Shown piece by piece: positions 47,448 to 57,198 of a stretch of DNA of 64,000 nucleotides. The notes below the pieces were generated by a model. The model made no database searches and was not told where the DNA came from. It saw only the letters and a program-made list of their open reading frames with translations. Within the stretch, counting starts at the first letter, position 1, and the number at the start of each line of letters is the position of its first letter. Where the stretch lies: positions 1 to 64,000 of the forward strand of contig NZ_VOHS01000020.1 of NCBI RefSeq assembly GCF_007896845.1. The letters are read 5' to 3'. The stretch is from Chitinophaga pinensis (lineage in GTDB: Bacteria; Bacteroidota; Bacteroidia; Chitinophagales; Chitinophagaceae). Both the position numbers and the translations under genes were made by a program.

Positions 47448-49319
47448 TTAGAAATTGTCCAGTTCTTCCAGCTGCATCCGATAGAGCCTTGCTACTACTT
47501 TTGCCGTTTTCACAATCTTCTGCGCCATTTCCTGCGTCAGCAGGTCAGACTGTATGGCATTCTCGAAACGTTCGAAATGATTGTCGTTGCTGTCACTGCT
47601 TTCATGATAGATGAAAAAAGATACCTGATCCGCATTCAGTTGCAGCTGTTGCTGAATAGCGCGTCCCCATTTGCCGGATACCCTGTTGCCCAGTCCCTCG
47701 ATGATAAACATACCACCTAAAAGATCAAAAGGGTCCGGCTGGCTGGCCCGCTGGAACATGTAAGCACTTAACGCTTCACTACCGATATTCTTTTCACCTG
47801 TATACAGGTCTTTTTCATTCCCGCCACAGTTAATATAGTTCTTTTCCAGTATCTGATAATCACGGTGCTCGTCAGAAGAGTGTCTGATAAAAGAAGATCG
47901 TACGTGGAAGTATTGCATGCTGACATTAGAGGCTGCACGCGCGATCCATTGCGAACCGTCAATTACCTGCTGACGAAGGTTCAGCAGCAGTCGTTTGTAT
48001 TCTTCCAGTGTCAGCTGACCATTGAATATTTTCTTTACGACCGGTATTTGTTGCAGGGAGCGTTCGAAGTCAAACCATACGCCGGTCAGCTGTCTTACCA
48101 GCCATTCCTGAACAGGTTTCTGTTGTGTTCTGATCTCAGGTGCCTTTATCGTGGCGATGTCTTCTGTAACTACACCGGGAGCTGCCGGAGCCACTACTCT
48201 CAGCATCATATAACCGGTGATGAAACGGCCGCTTTCCGGTACCATACAAAGTACCTGCTGACCATGTTTCAGTTTGCCGCTGTGTAGCAGTTCATCCAGC
48301 ATAACAAATATGGAAGCAGAGCCGATATTACCAACTGTGTATAAGTTGGTAAACCATTTATCTGCGGGAATATCTGCCCCGCCTTTCTCCAACAGATCTG
48401 TGATCTGTTTTTTGAAGTGATGAGAGGAATAATGACACACCAGCCAGTCAATAGTCGCAGGTGTGATCTTCTTTTCATCCACCAGTTCAAAGAAGCGTTG
48501 AATACCCAGTTTGACGATGTTATCCACCAGTTGCATATCCTGCTTCAGGTTGACAGCGCCATCTTTATCGGCCGCACTCATACTCTCGTAATCCAGCCAG
48601 GTTTTGCTGATGCTGCCATCGGCCTGTTTGTTGGTACCTGTGTACATACAAAGCTCGTACTGGTTTGCGTAAGAGCGAAGATCGATCCATTCAATTTCCA
48701 GCGATACTCCTGTACGGGAAGGAGCAGGTTGTAATAACATAGCGCCTGCACCATCACTCAGCATCCAGCGGAGGAAATCGATATCCGCCGGTAATGCGGC
48801 GTCTGTACCAATAATGGATTGCCCTGCAAAGCGGGAAGCTTTGAACATTCTGCTGGGCAATTCTGCAGCACAGGATACAGCATTACGTGACTGACCTGCC
48901 TGTACGTGCATATAAGCATTCTGTATGGCCATGATGCTCGCAGCACAAACGCTTTGATGCGAGGCAAGTGTACAGGTGCCAATGCCACTTTCTCCCTGTA
49001 CCATACTGGCGAAACCCGGTACGGGCAGATCACTCTGCGTGGTGGCAGTACTGAGGAAGTCTATATTTTGTTTGCCGGCAGCAGCGCCTTCCAGACAATC
49101 ATTGATAGCTTTGGCCGCCATTTCATACGCCTGATGAGTGGTTTGCTGCTGAGTATCGAGCGCATAATAACGTGATTTGATACCATTCTTTCTCAGGAAA
49201 ATATCTTTGGTACGGGATGGCTGGCCGTTAATTTTGCCCAGATAGTCTTCCATCGCTTCATTGGGGATAGATGTATTGGGTAAAAATTTTCCGGTAGCCG
49301 TGATAAATACTTTATGCAT
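47448..49319 (-). CDS. Ketoacyl synthase III fused to a haem-oxygenase-like diiron domain
   Basis: 623 residues, about twice the size of FabH. Residues 1-~375 are a thiolase-fold KAS III-like domain: nucleophile Cys125 (HQSVCAAS), His296 (LVCHYSSHH) and Asn331 (TVGNIGSAS) form the Cys-His-Asn triad. Residues ~400-623 are an all-helical domain with H480 and E484-H485 in RHSSDEHRDYQ, E541 in GMFIIEGLGN, and YHESSDSNDNHFE (H572, D576/D579, H581), the ligand pattern of haem-oxygenase-like diiron oxidases (UndA/BesC class). I infer acyl condensation coupled to oxidative tailoring on one chain. No acyl-carrier protein is adjacent. Confidence 0.75.
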   Translation of the reverse strand: MHKVFITATGKFLPNTSIPNEAMEDYLGKINGQPSRTKDIFLRKNGIKSRYYALDTQQQTTHQAYEMAAKAINDCLEGAAAGKQNIDFLSTATTQSDLPVPGFASMVQGESGIGTCTLASHQSVCAASIMAIQNAYMHVQAGQSRNAVSCAAELPSRMFKASRFAGQSIIGTDAALPADIDFLRWMLSDGAGAMLLQPAPSRTGVSLEIEWIDLRSYANQYELCMYTGTNKQADGSISKTWLDYESMSAADKDGAVNLKQDMQLVDNIVKLGIQRFFELVDEKKITPATIDWLVCHYSSHHFKKQITDLLEKGGADIPADKWFTNLYTVGNIGSASIFVMLDELLHSGKLKHGQQVLCMVPESGRFITGYMMLRVVAPAAPGVVTEDIATIKAPEIRTQQKPVQEWLVRQLTGVWFDFERSLQQIPVVKKIFNGQLTLEEYKRLLLNLRQQVIDGSQWIARAASNVSMQYFHVRSSFIRHSSDEHRDYQILEKNYINCGGNEKDLYTGEKNIGSEALSAYMFQRASQPDPFDLLGGMFIIEGLGNRVSGKWGRAIQQQLQLNADQVSFFIYHESSDSNDNHFERFENAIQSDLLTQEMAQKIVKTAKVVARLYRMQLEELDNF

Positions 49320-49365
49320 GCAACTACTTTTACTAAATATGGGTATTGTCCTGTTAACAAAAAAA

Positions 49366-49391
49366 GCTCTGTTCCATTGCTGAAACAGAGC
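49366..49391 (-). terminator. Terminator after the truncated glycosyltransferase
   Basis: Arms GCTCTGTT (49366-49373) and AACAGAGC (49384-49391) around 10 bases; on the minus strand the stem is followed by seven T. It lies between the glycosyltransferase-like gene and the ketoacyl-synthase fusion. Confidence 0.75.
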
Positions 49392-49430
49392 AGAAATATA
49401 GATAAAATCTTATAAAACGGAGGTCTCCGC

Positions 49431-50138
49431 CTATATTTTTAGCAATTCTGCAACATACCCGGCATTTACCATAAGCGGATCATCCGCCTGTAAAACCCGG
49501 TCAGCATGCAGAGCGATGCTGTCGGAAAAGTTGTTCCCTTTCTGCTGAATGCCGTATCGGCTGCATATATCCCTGTACACACGGAAAGGTTTATTGAATA
49601 GTATCTTGTCCGCTATAAATGAGGCAAGCGTCAATTGTACTGCACTTAGCCACTTGTGTATAATATTGGTGGCCCGTATTTCCTTCCCGGCAGAGGTAGC
49701 ACCGAAAGTCAGCACAGGAATATGCAGTTTGTTGCGTACAATCGGACCGGCGCTAAACATACAGTCGGTGATCACCATATCAAATGGAAAAATGTCCCGT
49801 ATATCACGGATGTCTTCATAGTATTTCGTGGCAGGAAGTATAAAGTAATGTAACATGTCGAAATTCATACGCGCTGCTTCGTTACTGATGTTTTTCCGTT
49901 CGGGTAACATGTCATTTATATTCCGGCTATTGATATCATTTGCTCTTTTCAACGGATAATTGTAGATCATTAACTGATGGAACAGTTGCGTATAACATTT
50001 CGATGCATACCATCTTACATCACAGCCTGCGTGTTGCAAGTATTTAGCCAGACCAGTGAGGGGGTGAATATATTTGTCGCCTGATACCGTTGCGAACAAT
50101 ATCTTTCTGCCGGCAAGTTGTTGTGTACTACTTGTCAT
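49431..50138 (-). CDS. N-terminal half of a GT1-type glycosyltransferase
   Basis: 235 residues. The start (GRKILFATVSGDKYIHPLTGLAKYLQHAGCDVRWYA) and PFDMVITDCMFSAGPIV are the acceptor-binding N-terminal Rossmann domain of macrolide-type glycosyltransferases (~420 aa). The protein stops before the C-terminal sugar-nucleotide domain, and no frame downstream to the terminator continues it. It is therefore either truncated by deletion or an acceptor-domain-only relative. It is upstream of the ketoacyl-synthase fusion on the same strand and may once have glycosylated that product. Confidence 0.65.
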   Translation of the reverse strand: MTSSTQQLAGRKILFATVSGDKYIHPLTGLAKYLQHAGCDVRWYASKCYTQLFHQLMIYNYPLKRANDINSRNINDMLPERKNISNEAARMNFDMLHYFILPATKYYEDIRDIRDIFPFDMVITDCMFSAGPIVRNKLHIPVLTFGATSAGKEIRATNIIHKWLSAVQLTLASFIADKILFNKPFRVYRDICSRYGIQQKGNNFSDSIALHADRVLQADDPLMVNAGYVAELLKI

Positions 50139-50361
50139 AAAAATCAGAATGGAGTATGTTGATAAAACCTGAAAAAGTATACCTGAAAAATGGTTATTCC
50201 TATGTTAGGATGAACAGTGGAAACACGTTGCGAGGTTTCAGCGTAGGTCTGTAAAGTGATACAAATCTAAACGTTTTATTGAAAAAACAATATTAAAATC
50301 CGATAGCTGTTAATTGTCATTATAACACCTTATTTTTATAGGACTTAAAGATCCACGTTCC

Positions 50362-52686
50362 ATGTATAAGATGAAAGACTGGCATATATCGCGCACCATT
50401 GCGCTGCTGACAGTGTTAGTGGTTGGCTGTATGCAGCGGACTGTTGCGCAACTTAACACTGTATCCCGCTATGATGTCAGCTGGAATTCCCAAAGCCTGC
50501 ATGCGGGTGAATCTATGCCCTGTGGAGGTGGGGATATCGGGCTGAATGTATGGGTGGAACAGGGTGATCTGCTGTTTTATATATCCCGTAGCGGAACCTT
50601 TGATGAAAACAATGCCATGTTAAAACAGGGGAGGGTAAGAATAAAATTATCTTCCGGCCCTGTCAGCAGTGATGGATTTGTACAACAACTGAAATTACAG
50701 CAGGGCTATGTCAATATCCGTGATGCAAATACCGATATAGATATCTGGGTAGACGTATTTCATCCTGTCATCCATGTGGATGTAAAGCATACAACGCCGG
50801 TGAAGGTAACCGCCACTTACGAGTCGTGGAGATATCAGGACCACCTGATCACGGATAACCGCGAATGCAGAACAAACTCTTACAAACGTTTACAATCTTT
50901 CCCGGTGATCACCTATAAAGATGATATCAGTTTCCGGGGTAATGAAGTCTTGTTCTATCATCGTAACCGTGCAGATGTACAGGACATCTTTAACTATACC
51001 GTAGATCATGAAGGAATGAATGCCGTAAAGGGGGAACTATATGATCCGCTGCGCAATAATACCTTCGGGGGTATCATGCGTGGAGTGCAGATGATAGCGG
51101 CGGGTGTGGACTCCGGTAAATATGCAGATGCAGCTTTTTATGCGTGGTCTTTGCAAAGTAAACAGCCGGTACGCAGGCAACAGCTGATGATAGGGTTGGA
51201 AGTTGCACAGGCTGAAAGTCTGGATACATGGATGCAGGCATTACAACAGACCATGCTGCAGGCAGAAAGGAATGTGCTGGCCGATCGTCGTAAAACAATA
51301 CAGTGGTGGAAGGACTTTTGGGAGAGGAGTTATATTACTATCGATAGTAAAGATAGCGCAGCTGTCACAGCCGGTCGTAATTACCAGTTGTTCCGGTATA
51401 TGCTGGGATGTAATGCTTATGGGCAATGGCCTACTAAATTCAATGGGGGCTTATTCACATTTGATCCACGTTATGTAAACGAGGATTTGCATTTTTCGCC
51501 TGATTTCCGGTTGTGGGGTGGTGGTACTATGACGGCGCAGAATCAGCGGCTTGTGTATTACCCCTTTCTCAGGAGCGGCGATTTCGATATGATGAAAGCC
51601 CAGTTTGATTTTTATCTGCGTACAAAACGGAATGCGGAGTTGCGCAGCGCTACCTACTGGCAACATGCAGGGGCCTGTTTTACGGAGCAGATTGAAAACT
51701 TTGGCCTGCCCAATATTTTCGAATACGAGCTGAAAAGACCTGCGGGTGCTGATCCCGGCGTAGAATATAATGCATGGCTGGAATATCAGTGGGAGACAGT
51801 ATTTGAATTTTGTCTGATGATGCTGGAGGTGAACAGTTACACCGGTGTCAGTCAGCCGGAACATCTTGCATTTATAGAAAGTTGTCTGACTTTCTATGAT
51901 GAACATTACCGGCAACTGGCCAGAAAGAGAGGGGTACGTGAGCTGAATGAGCAGGGACAGTATATTCTTTTCCCCACATCCGCAGCAGAAACTTTCAAGA
52001 TGGCCTACAACTCCACCACTGTGATCGCCGCTTTAAAGGTGATTGTGGAAAGGATGCTGGCATTACCGGAAAACCAGCAGGATACCCTCCGCAGTAAAAA
52101 GTTGCTGCAGCTGCAAGAGAGGATTCCTCCGATTGCGCTGACGGCGTTTGAAGGCCATCAGACGATTGCGCCTGCACAGGTCTGGGAGCGGGTACAAAAT
52201 TCTGAGGCGCCACAGTTATACCCTGTTTTCCCGTGGGGAATATACGGAATGGGGAAACCGGGACTGGACATTGCGCGTAATACATGGGAATATGATCCAC
52301 ATGTAGTGAAATACCGTAGCCATGTTGGCTGGCGTCAGTATAATATTTTTGCTGCCCGTCTGGGCCTTACAGCAGAAGCATCCCATTATACCCAATTGAA
52401 ATTTGCCGATGGCCCCCATCGTTTTCCGGCCTTCTGGGGCCCCGGTTTTGACTGGACGCCAGACCACAACTGGGGAGGTTCGGCCATGAGCGGTTTACAG
52501 GAAATGCTGTTGCAGACCGATGGAAAGAAGATTTATCTGCTACCCGCGTGGCCGGCAACATGGAATGCTGTTTTTAAGCTCCATGCGCCCTATAATACAA
52601 TTATAGAAGGGCAGGTGGTCAATGGTAAGGCGACCGTACTAAAAGTGACTCCTGCTTCCCGGAAAGCCGATATCATCATCCTGTAA
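50362..52686 (+). CDS. Exported six-hairpin glycosidase-like protein (DUF5703 type)
   Basis: 774 residues. Signal peptide 5-29 ending TVAQ. The N-terminal ~270 residues form a beta-sandwich (SRYDVSWNSQSLHAGESMPCGGGDIGLNVWVE), and residues ~310-680 an (alpha/alpha)6 barrel with WPTKFNGGLF, WGGGTMTAQNQRLVYYPFL and HNWGGSAMSGLQEML. The order is that of GH95-like alpha-L-fucosidase/galactosidase relatives and of the DUF5703 family. Candidate acids include Asp/Glu in the WEYDPHV and FDWTPDHNW loops. Substrate unknown, probably a plant or microbial glycan. An alpha-amylase gene follows. Confidence 0.75.
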   Translation: MYKMKDWHISRTIALLTVLVVGCMQRTVAQLNTVSRYDVSWNSQSLHAGESMPCGGGDIGLNVWVEQGDLLFYISRSGTFDENNAMLKQGRVRIKLSSGPVSSDGFVQQLKLQQGYVNIRDANTDIDIWVDVFHPVIHVDVKHTTPVKVTATYESWRYQDHLITDNRECRTNSYKRLQSFPVITYKDDISFRGNEVLFYHRNRADVQDIFNYTVDHEGMNAVKGELYDPLRNNTFGGIMRGVQMIAAGVDSGKYADAAFYAWSLQSKQPVRRQQLMIGLEVAQAESLDTWMQALQQTMLQAERNVLADRRKTIQWWKDFWERSYITIDSKDSAAVTAGRNYQLFRYMLGCNAYGQWPTKFNGGLFTFDPRYVNEDLHFSPDFRLWGGGTMTAQNQRLVYYPFLRSGDFDMMKAQFDFYLRTKRNAELRSATYWQHAGACFTEQIENFGLPNIFEYELKRPAGADPGVEYNAWLEYQWETVFEFCLMMLEVNSYTGVSQPEHLAFIESCLTFYDEHYRQLARKRGVRELNEQGQYILFPTSAAETFKMAYNSTTVIAALKVIVERMLALPENQQDTLRSKKLLQLQERIPPIALTAFEGHQTIAPAQVWERVQNSEAPQLYPVFPWGIYGMGKPGLDIARNTWEYDPHVVKYRSHVGWRQYNIFAARLGLTAEASHYTQLKFADGPHRFPAFWGPGFDWTPDHNWGGSAMSGLQEMLLQTDGKKIYLLPAWPATWNAVFKLHAPYNTIIEGQVVNGKATVLKVTPASRKADIIIL

Positions 52687-52751
52687 TTGTGGTGGCATGT
52701 GGTTTGTATCAGCATCAGCGGTCTTTCCTCAAAAACTACAATAAATTTTAT

Positions 52752-54232
52752 ATGAAAAACGGTACGATGATGCAGTACTTCCACTGGTATACGCCAGAGG
52801 ATGGAAGTTTATGGAATACAGTGAAAAAAGAAGCGTCTAAACTGGCTGCCATGGGTATCAATGCCATCTGGCTGCCACCTGCCTATAAAGGTGCAGATGG
52901 TACCAGCAGCCGTGGATATGATGTGTACGACCTGTATGATCTGGGGGAATTTGATCAGAAAGGGACAGTTCGTACCCGTTATGGTACCCGTGAGGAGTTT
53001 GAAGCTGCTGTTAAAGCTATTCACGAGAGCGGTATGCAGGTTTACGTAGATGTGGTAGCCAATCACCTGATGGGTGGAGACGAAACAGAGAAAATAACAG
53101 TACGTAAGGTTGACTCCGAAAACAGGAACGAGTTTATTTCTGAACCAATGGAAGTAGAAGCTTATACCCGTTTTACTTTTCCGGGGCGTAAAGGCGCTCA
53201 CTCTGATTTTGTCTGGGATCACCAGTGCTTCACCGGCATTGATCATATCAGTAACAGCGACGAAGAAGGCATCTTCACGATACAGAATGAATATGGTGAA
53301 GGATGGGAAGAAGTGATAGACACGGAAAAAGGCAACTATGACTATCTGATGGGGGCTGACATAGAATTCCGTAATCCTGCTGTCAGGGAAGAATTCAGAA
53401 GATGGGGAGAGTGGTATTACAATGCTGTTAAATTCGACGGTTTCCGGCTGGATGCAGTGAAACATATTACTCCTTCTTTCTTTAACGAATGGCTGGATCA
53501 GATGCGTGAATACACCGGCAGGGAGTTGTTTGCAGTAGGAGAATACTGGGCGCCCGGTCAGCTGGACCTGTTGTTAAAGTATATCGAAGCTACGGAAGGT
53601 AAGATGTCTTTATTCGATGCTTCCCTTCATCATAATTTCTTTGACGCTTCTTTGAAGGGGAAAGATTATGATATGAGGACCATATTTGACGGTTCACTGG
53701 TGCAGGCTAAGCCTTTTCTGGCAGTCACAGTAATCGGCAATCATGATACCCAGCCTTTGCAGGCTCTGGAAGCAACAGTGGATTATTGGTTCAAACCGAT
53801 TGCCTATGCTCTGATCCTCTTGCGCGAGCATGGCTATCCCTGTGTTTCTATCCTGATCTGTATGGTGCAAAATATACAGATAAGAACAAGGAAGGTGAGG
53901 ATACAGAGATAGAACTGGTGCCGGTGGAAGGGCTGGAATTATTGATTCCTGCCAGAGATCAGCACGCATATGGTGTACAACGCGATTATTTTGATCACGC
54001 CAACTGTATTGGCTGGACACGTGAAGGAGATGATGCGCATACCGGTTGTGCGGTAGTGATCTCTAACGGAGAGGAAGGCAATAAGCATATGGAGATCGGA
54101 AAACGTTATGCCGGAAAGCGGTTTAAAGATATACTCGGCAAACGGGAGGAGGAGATTGAGGTAGATGAAGAAGGATGGGCTGATTTTCTTTGTGCCGCAG
54201 GCTCCGTGTCTGTGTGGACATTAGCTGAATAA
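52752..54232 (+). pseudogene. Cytoplasmic alpha-amylase (GH13_5, AmyA-like) with one frameshift
   Basis: Start ATG 52752 (MKNGTMMQYFHWY), where family sequence begins; the frame is open 21 codons further upstream. GH13 regions: I DVVANH, II GFRLDAVKH (nucleophile Asp), III GEYWAPG (acid Glu), IV GNHDTQ. After REHGYPCV (~53848) the frame is lost. The adjacent frame continues FYPDLYGAKYTDKNKEGEDT to the normal end at 54232. One extra T in the GTTTCT run restores a 493-residue protein, the usual length. No signal peptide, so intracellular. The C-terminal beta domain is missing in the unrepaired product. Confidence 0.85.
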
Positions 54233-54339
54233 TGTGTTTCTGCCCGTATTTTGATGGCATTTCTCCTTTTATCCTAAAATAACAGAAGGAGAAGTGGTGA
54301 TATATTATATTTACGGCAGAACCATTTATCAATCAGTTT

Positions 54340-55851
54340 ATGATCAGCAAAATCTTACTGCCCCTGCTGCTGGCAGGCGCTGTGTTTACACAGGCGACTG
54401 CCCAGACTTCTGAGGCGCAGATGAAACCCTCGCCTTCCCGTTTACTGGCCATTGACTCTGCTGTAGTTACCAGACATGAAGTAACGATCAAAGGACAACG
54501 CGTACCTTATACCGCTGCTGCCGGTAGCATTCCGATCTGGGATGAAGAGGGTAAGCCATTGGCAGGTGTATTTTATACTTACTACGAAAGAGAGGATGTG
54601 AAAGATAAATCCGGCCGTCCGCTGGTGATTTCTTTCAATGGTGGTCCCGGTACCCCATCCGTATGGATGGAGATAGGGTATACCGGTCCGCGTATCCTGA
54701 ATATAGACGATGAAGGATATCCTGTACAGCCGTTTGGAATGCGCGATAATCCACAGTCCATTCTCGATATTGCAGATATCGTATACGTAGATCCGGTGAG
54801 TACAGGTTATTCCCGTCCGGTGCATAAAGACGTTCCGGGTAATAAGTTTTATGGGGTGAATGCTGATATAAAGTATCTGGCAGAATGGATCAACACCTTT
54901 GTGACCCGTAAAGGCCGTTGGGCTTCTCCAAAGTTCCTGATTGGTGAAAGCTACGGTACAACCCGTGTATCAGGTCTGGCATTAGAGCTGCAGGATGCAC
55001 AATGGATGTACCTGAATGGGGTGATTCTGGTATCTCCGACGGAACTGGGTATAGACAGGAATGGTCCGCTGGATGCGGCTTTGAAGCTGCCTTATTTCAC
55101 AGCCACTGCGTGGTATCATAAGAAATTGCCGGCCGATCTGCAGCAGAAAGATCTGAATGAAGTGCTGCCGGAAGTAGAGAATTTTACCATCAACGAACTG
55201 ATTCCTGCACTGTCAAGAGGTGGTTCACTGGATGAGACGCAGCGTAAAAGTATTGGCGCCAGAGTAGCCCGTTACAGCGGTTTAAAAGAAATTGTGGTAC
55301 AGGAGAATAATCTGGATGTATCCACTAATCTTTTCTGGAAGGAGCTGCTGCGTGATCAGGGATTTACAGTGGGCCGTCTGGATTCCCGTTACAGGGGTAT
55401 AGACAGACAGACCGGTGGTACCAGCCCTGATTATAATGCAGAACTGACAGCATGGTTACAGGCGTTTACACCGGCGATCCAGATTTATCTGCGCGATGAA
55501 CTGAATTATAAAACGGATCTGAAATATAATATGTTTGGTCCTGTGTTCCCGTGGGATTCAAAGGATAACAAGACCGGCGAGAACCTGCGTCAGGCGATTG
55601 CCCAGAATCCATTCCTGCATCTGCTGGTCCAATCGGGTTATTATGACGGCGCCTGTGATTATTTCAATGCGAAATATAGCATGTGGCAGCTGGATCCGGG
55701 TGGCAAACTGAAAGACAGACTGAAATGGGAGGGGTATCGCAGTGGCCATATGATGTATCTGCGAAAAGATGATCTGGCTGCGGCAAATGATAATCTCCGC
55801 AAATTTATTCTCCAATCAATACCGGCTAAAGGACAACCGGCAAAATACTGA
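54340..55851 (+). CDS. S10-family serine carboxypeptidase
   Basis: 503 residues. Signal peptide 1-21 ending ATAQ. Oxyanion motif FNGGPGTPS, nucleophile Ser204 in IGESYGTTR, Asp in SGYYDGACDYFN and His in YRSGHMMYL, in the correct order for the S10 alpha/beta-hydrolase fold. Exported, removing C-terminal residues from peptides. A single gene with its own terminator. Confidence 0.92.
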   Translation: MISKILLPLLLAGAVFTQATAQTSEAQMKPSPSRLLAIDSAVVTRHEVTIKGQRVPYTAAAGSIPIWDEEGKPLAGVFYTYYEREDVKDKSGRPLVISFNGGPGTPSVWMEIGYTGPRILNIDDEGYPVQPFGMRDNPQSILDIADIVYVDPVSTGYSRPVHKDVPGNKFYGVNADIKYLAEWINTFVTRKGRWASPKFLIGESYGTTRVSGLALELQDAQWMYLNGVILVSPTELGIDRNGPLDAALKLPYFTATAWYHKKLPADLQQKDLNEVLPEVENFTINELIPALSRGGSLDETQRKSIGARVARYSGLKEIVVQENNLDVSTNLFWKELLRDQGFTVGRLDSRYRGIDRQTGGTSPDYNAELTAWLQAFTPAIQIYLRDELNYKTDLKYNMFGPVFPWDSKDNKTGENLRQAIAQNPFLHLLVQSGYYDGACDYFNAKYSMWQLDPGGKLKDRLKWEGYRSGHMMYLRKDDLAAANDNLRKFILQSIPAKGQPAKY

Positions 55852-55857
55852 CAATGT

Positions 55858-55878
55858 GAGGCTCCGTTTCGGAGCCTC
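55858..55878 (+). terminator. Terminator of the S10 peptidase gene
   Basis: Arms GAGGCTCCG and CGGAGCCTC around TTT, followed by CTTTCTTT. Confidence 0.88.
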
Positions 55879-55895
55879 CTTTCTTTGGTGTAATA

Positions 55896-56471
55896 TTGTG
55901 TATGCAAAGGCTCATCACACATATCAGCAAGTTTGTCGAACTGACTGAAGAAGACAAAGAAGCGATTCTTTCCATCATGCAGTATCAGCAGGTAAAAAAG
56001 AAAGAACACCTGCTTCGGCAGGATGCGGTGTGTAATGCGAATTATTTCATTCTGAAGGGCTGTTTCCGCAGGTATTATATTGATGAAAAAGGTAATGAGC
56101 AGACCATTCAGTTTGCTATTGATAACTGGTGGATTACAGACTATGACAGTCTCGAAAGAAGAGCGCCTTCCGAATATTTTATTCAGGCTGTCGAAAGCTC
56201 TGAAATAGCAGTACTGGATAAAAGAGTACAGGAAGACCTGTTTCAACGGGTGCCGGTGATGGAGCGGTATTTCAGACTGGTGCTGCAAAGAGCCTATGCG
56301 GCCTCTGTGCAGCGTATCCGCTATATTTATGATTTCTCCGGAGAAGAGCGTTATAACCACTTCAGTGACCTTTTCCCCGAATTTCTGCAACGTATTCCCC
56401 AATATATGCTGGCTTCTTATCTGGGTTTTACCCCCGAGTTTCTGAGTAAGATCAGAGCTAAGAAAATCTGA
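55896..56471 (+). CDS. Crp/Fnr-family cyclic-nucleotide-binding-fold regulator
   Basis: 191 residues. Beta-roll sensor (LLRQDAVCNANYFILKGCFRRYYIDEKGNEQTIQFA) without the full set of cAMP-binding residues, a dimerisation helix and a C-terminal winged-helix part (LASYLGFTPEFLSKIRAKKI). This group is common in Bacteroidota as small, ligand-uncertain regulators. It is 76 bases upstream of the AhpD-like gene in the same direction, and members of this group are often found next to genes of that kind, so it may control it. Confidence 0.88.
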   Translation: MCMQRLITHISKFVELTEEDKEAILSIMQYQQVKKKEHLLRQDAVCNANYFILKGCFRRYYIDEKGNEQTIQFAIDNWWITDYDSLERRAPSEYFIQAVESSEIAVLDKRVQEDLFQRVPVMERYFRLVLQRAYAASVQRIRYIYDFSGEERYNHFSDLFPEFLQRIPQYMLASYLGFTPEFLSKIRAKKI

Positions 56472-56547
56472 CGGTTCTTTTCTTGAACTTGATTAACTTT
56501 TTCCAGCTGCAGCTGCTTCAACTTTGTGTCAACAAAAACACAAAATT

Positions 56548-56988
56548 ATGCAAACACGTTTCAATATGCCCGAAGTAGCACCAGAAGGTTACAAAGCATT
56601 ACTGGCAATGGAAAAGTATTTACAGACAACGAAGATTGAACCCCTGCACAAAGAACTCATCAAGATAAGGGCTTCTCAGATCAATGGATGTGCTTATTGT
56701 ATCGATATGCATACGAAAGATGCCCGTAAATACGGTGAAACGGAGCAGCGTATTTATGCATTGAATGCGTGGAGAGAGACCCCTTTCTTTTCCCGCGAAG
56801 AAAGGGCAATTCTGGCATTGACAGAAGAAGTAACCCTGATCAGTCACCATGTTAGCGAAGCGACCTATAATGAAGCAATAGCCGTATTGGGAGAGCAATT
56901 AACTGCTCAGGTAATGCTGGCGGCAGTCGCTATTAATTCGTGGAACCGGATTGGTATTGCTACCAACCTGATGCCGGCAAAAAGCTAG
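56548..56988 (+). CDS. Carboxymuconolactone-decarboxylase/AhpD-like protein
   Basis: 146 residues from ATG 56548. The AhpD core motif is CAYCIDMH, with the CxxC pair and following His, preceded by a Lys/Arg-rich helix (LIKIRASQINGCAYC). The motif supports peroxidase/disulfide activity rather than decarboxylation. A -7-like CAACTTTG lies 22-29 bases upstream, imperfect at its first base. The upstream Crp-type gene may regulate it. Confidence 0.9.
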   Translation: MQTRFNMPEVAPEGYKALLAMEKYLQTTKIEPLHKELIKIRASQINGCAYCIDMHTKDARKYGETEQRIYALNAWRETPFFSREERAILALTEEVTLISHHVSEATYNEAIAVLGEQLTAQVMLAAVAINSWNRIGIATNLMPAKS

Positions 56989-57198
56989 TGTTTTCCACTA
57001 TTTCCGGTTTATTTCTACCATTAGACCCTTACTGCGCCGGTAGTATGCCGTTATCCGTCCGTTCAGCAAGGAAGGGGTGTCGGTATAGTAGCGACGTAGT
57101 AAGGGTATGAAGCGAAAAAAAAGCGCACAATGGGACACAATCGGACGATACCCGCCCCGGGCAATGTCAGTTACATAGATAGGAAAAGCGTCAGCTGT

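Noticed and set aside
53694..54020. 108-codon minus-strand frame over the amylase break
   Set aside because: Antisense to the conserved amylase C-terminus; the sense reading is repaired by one base.
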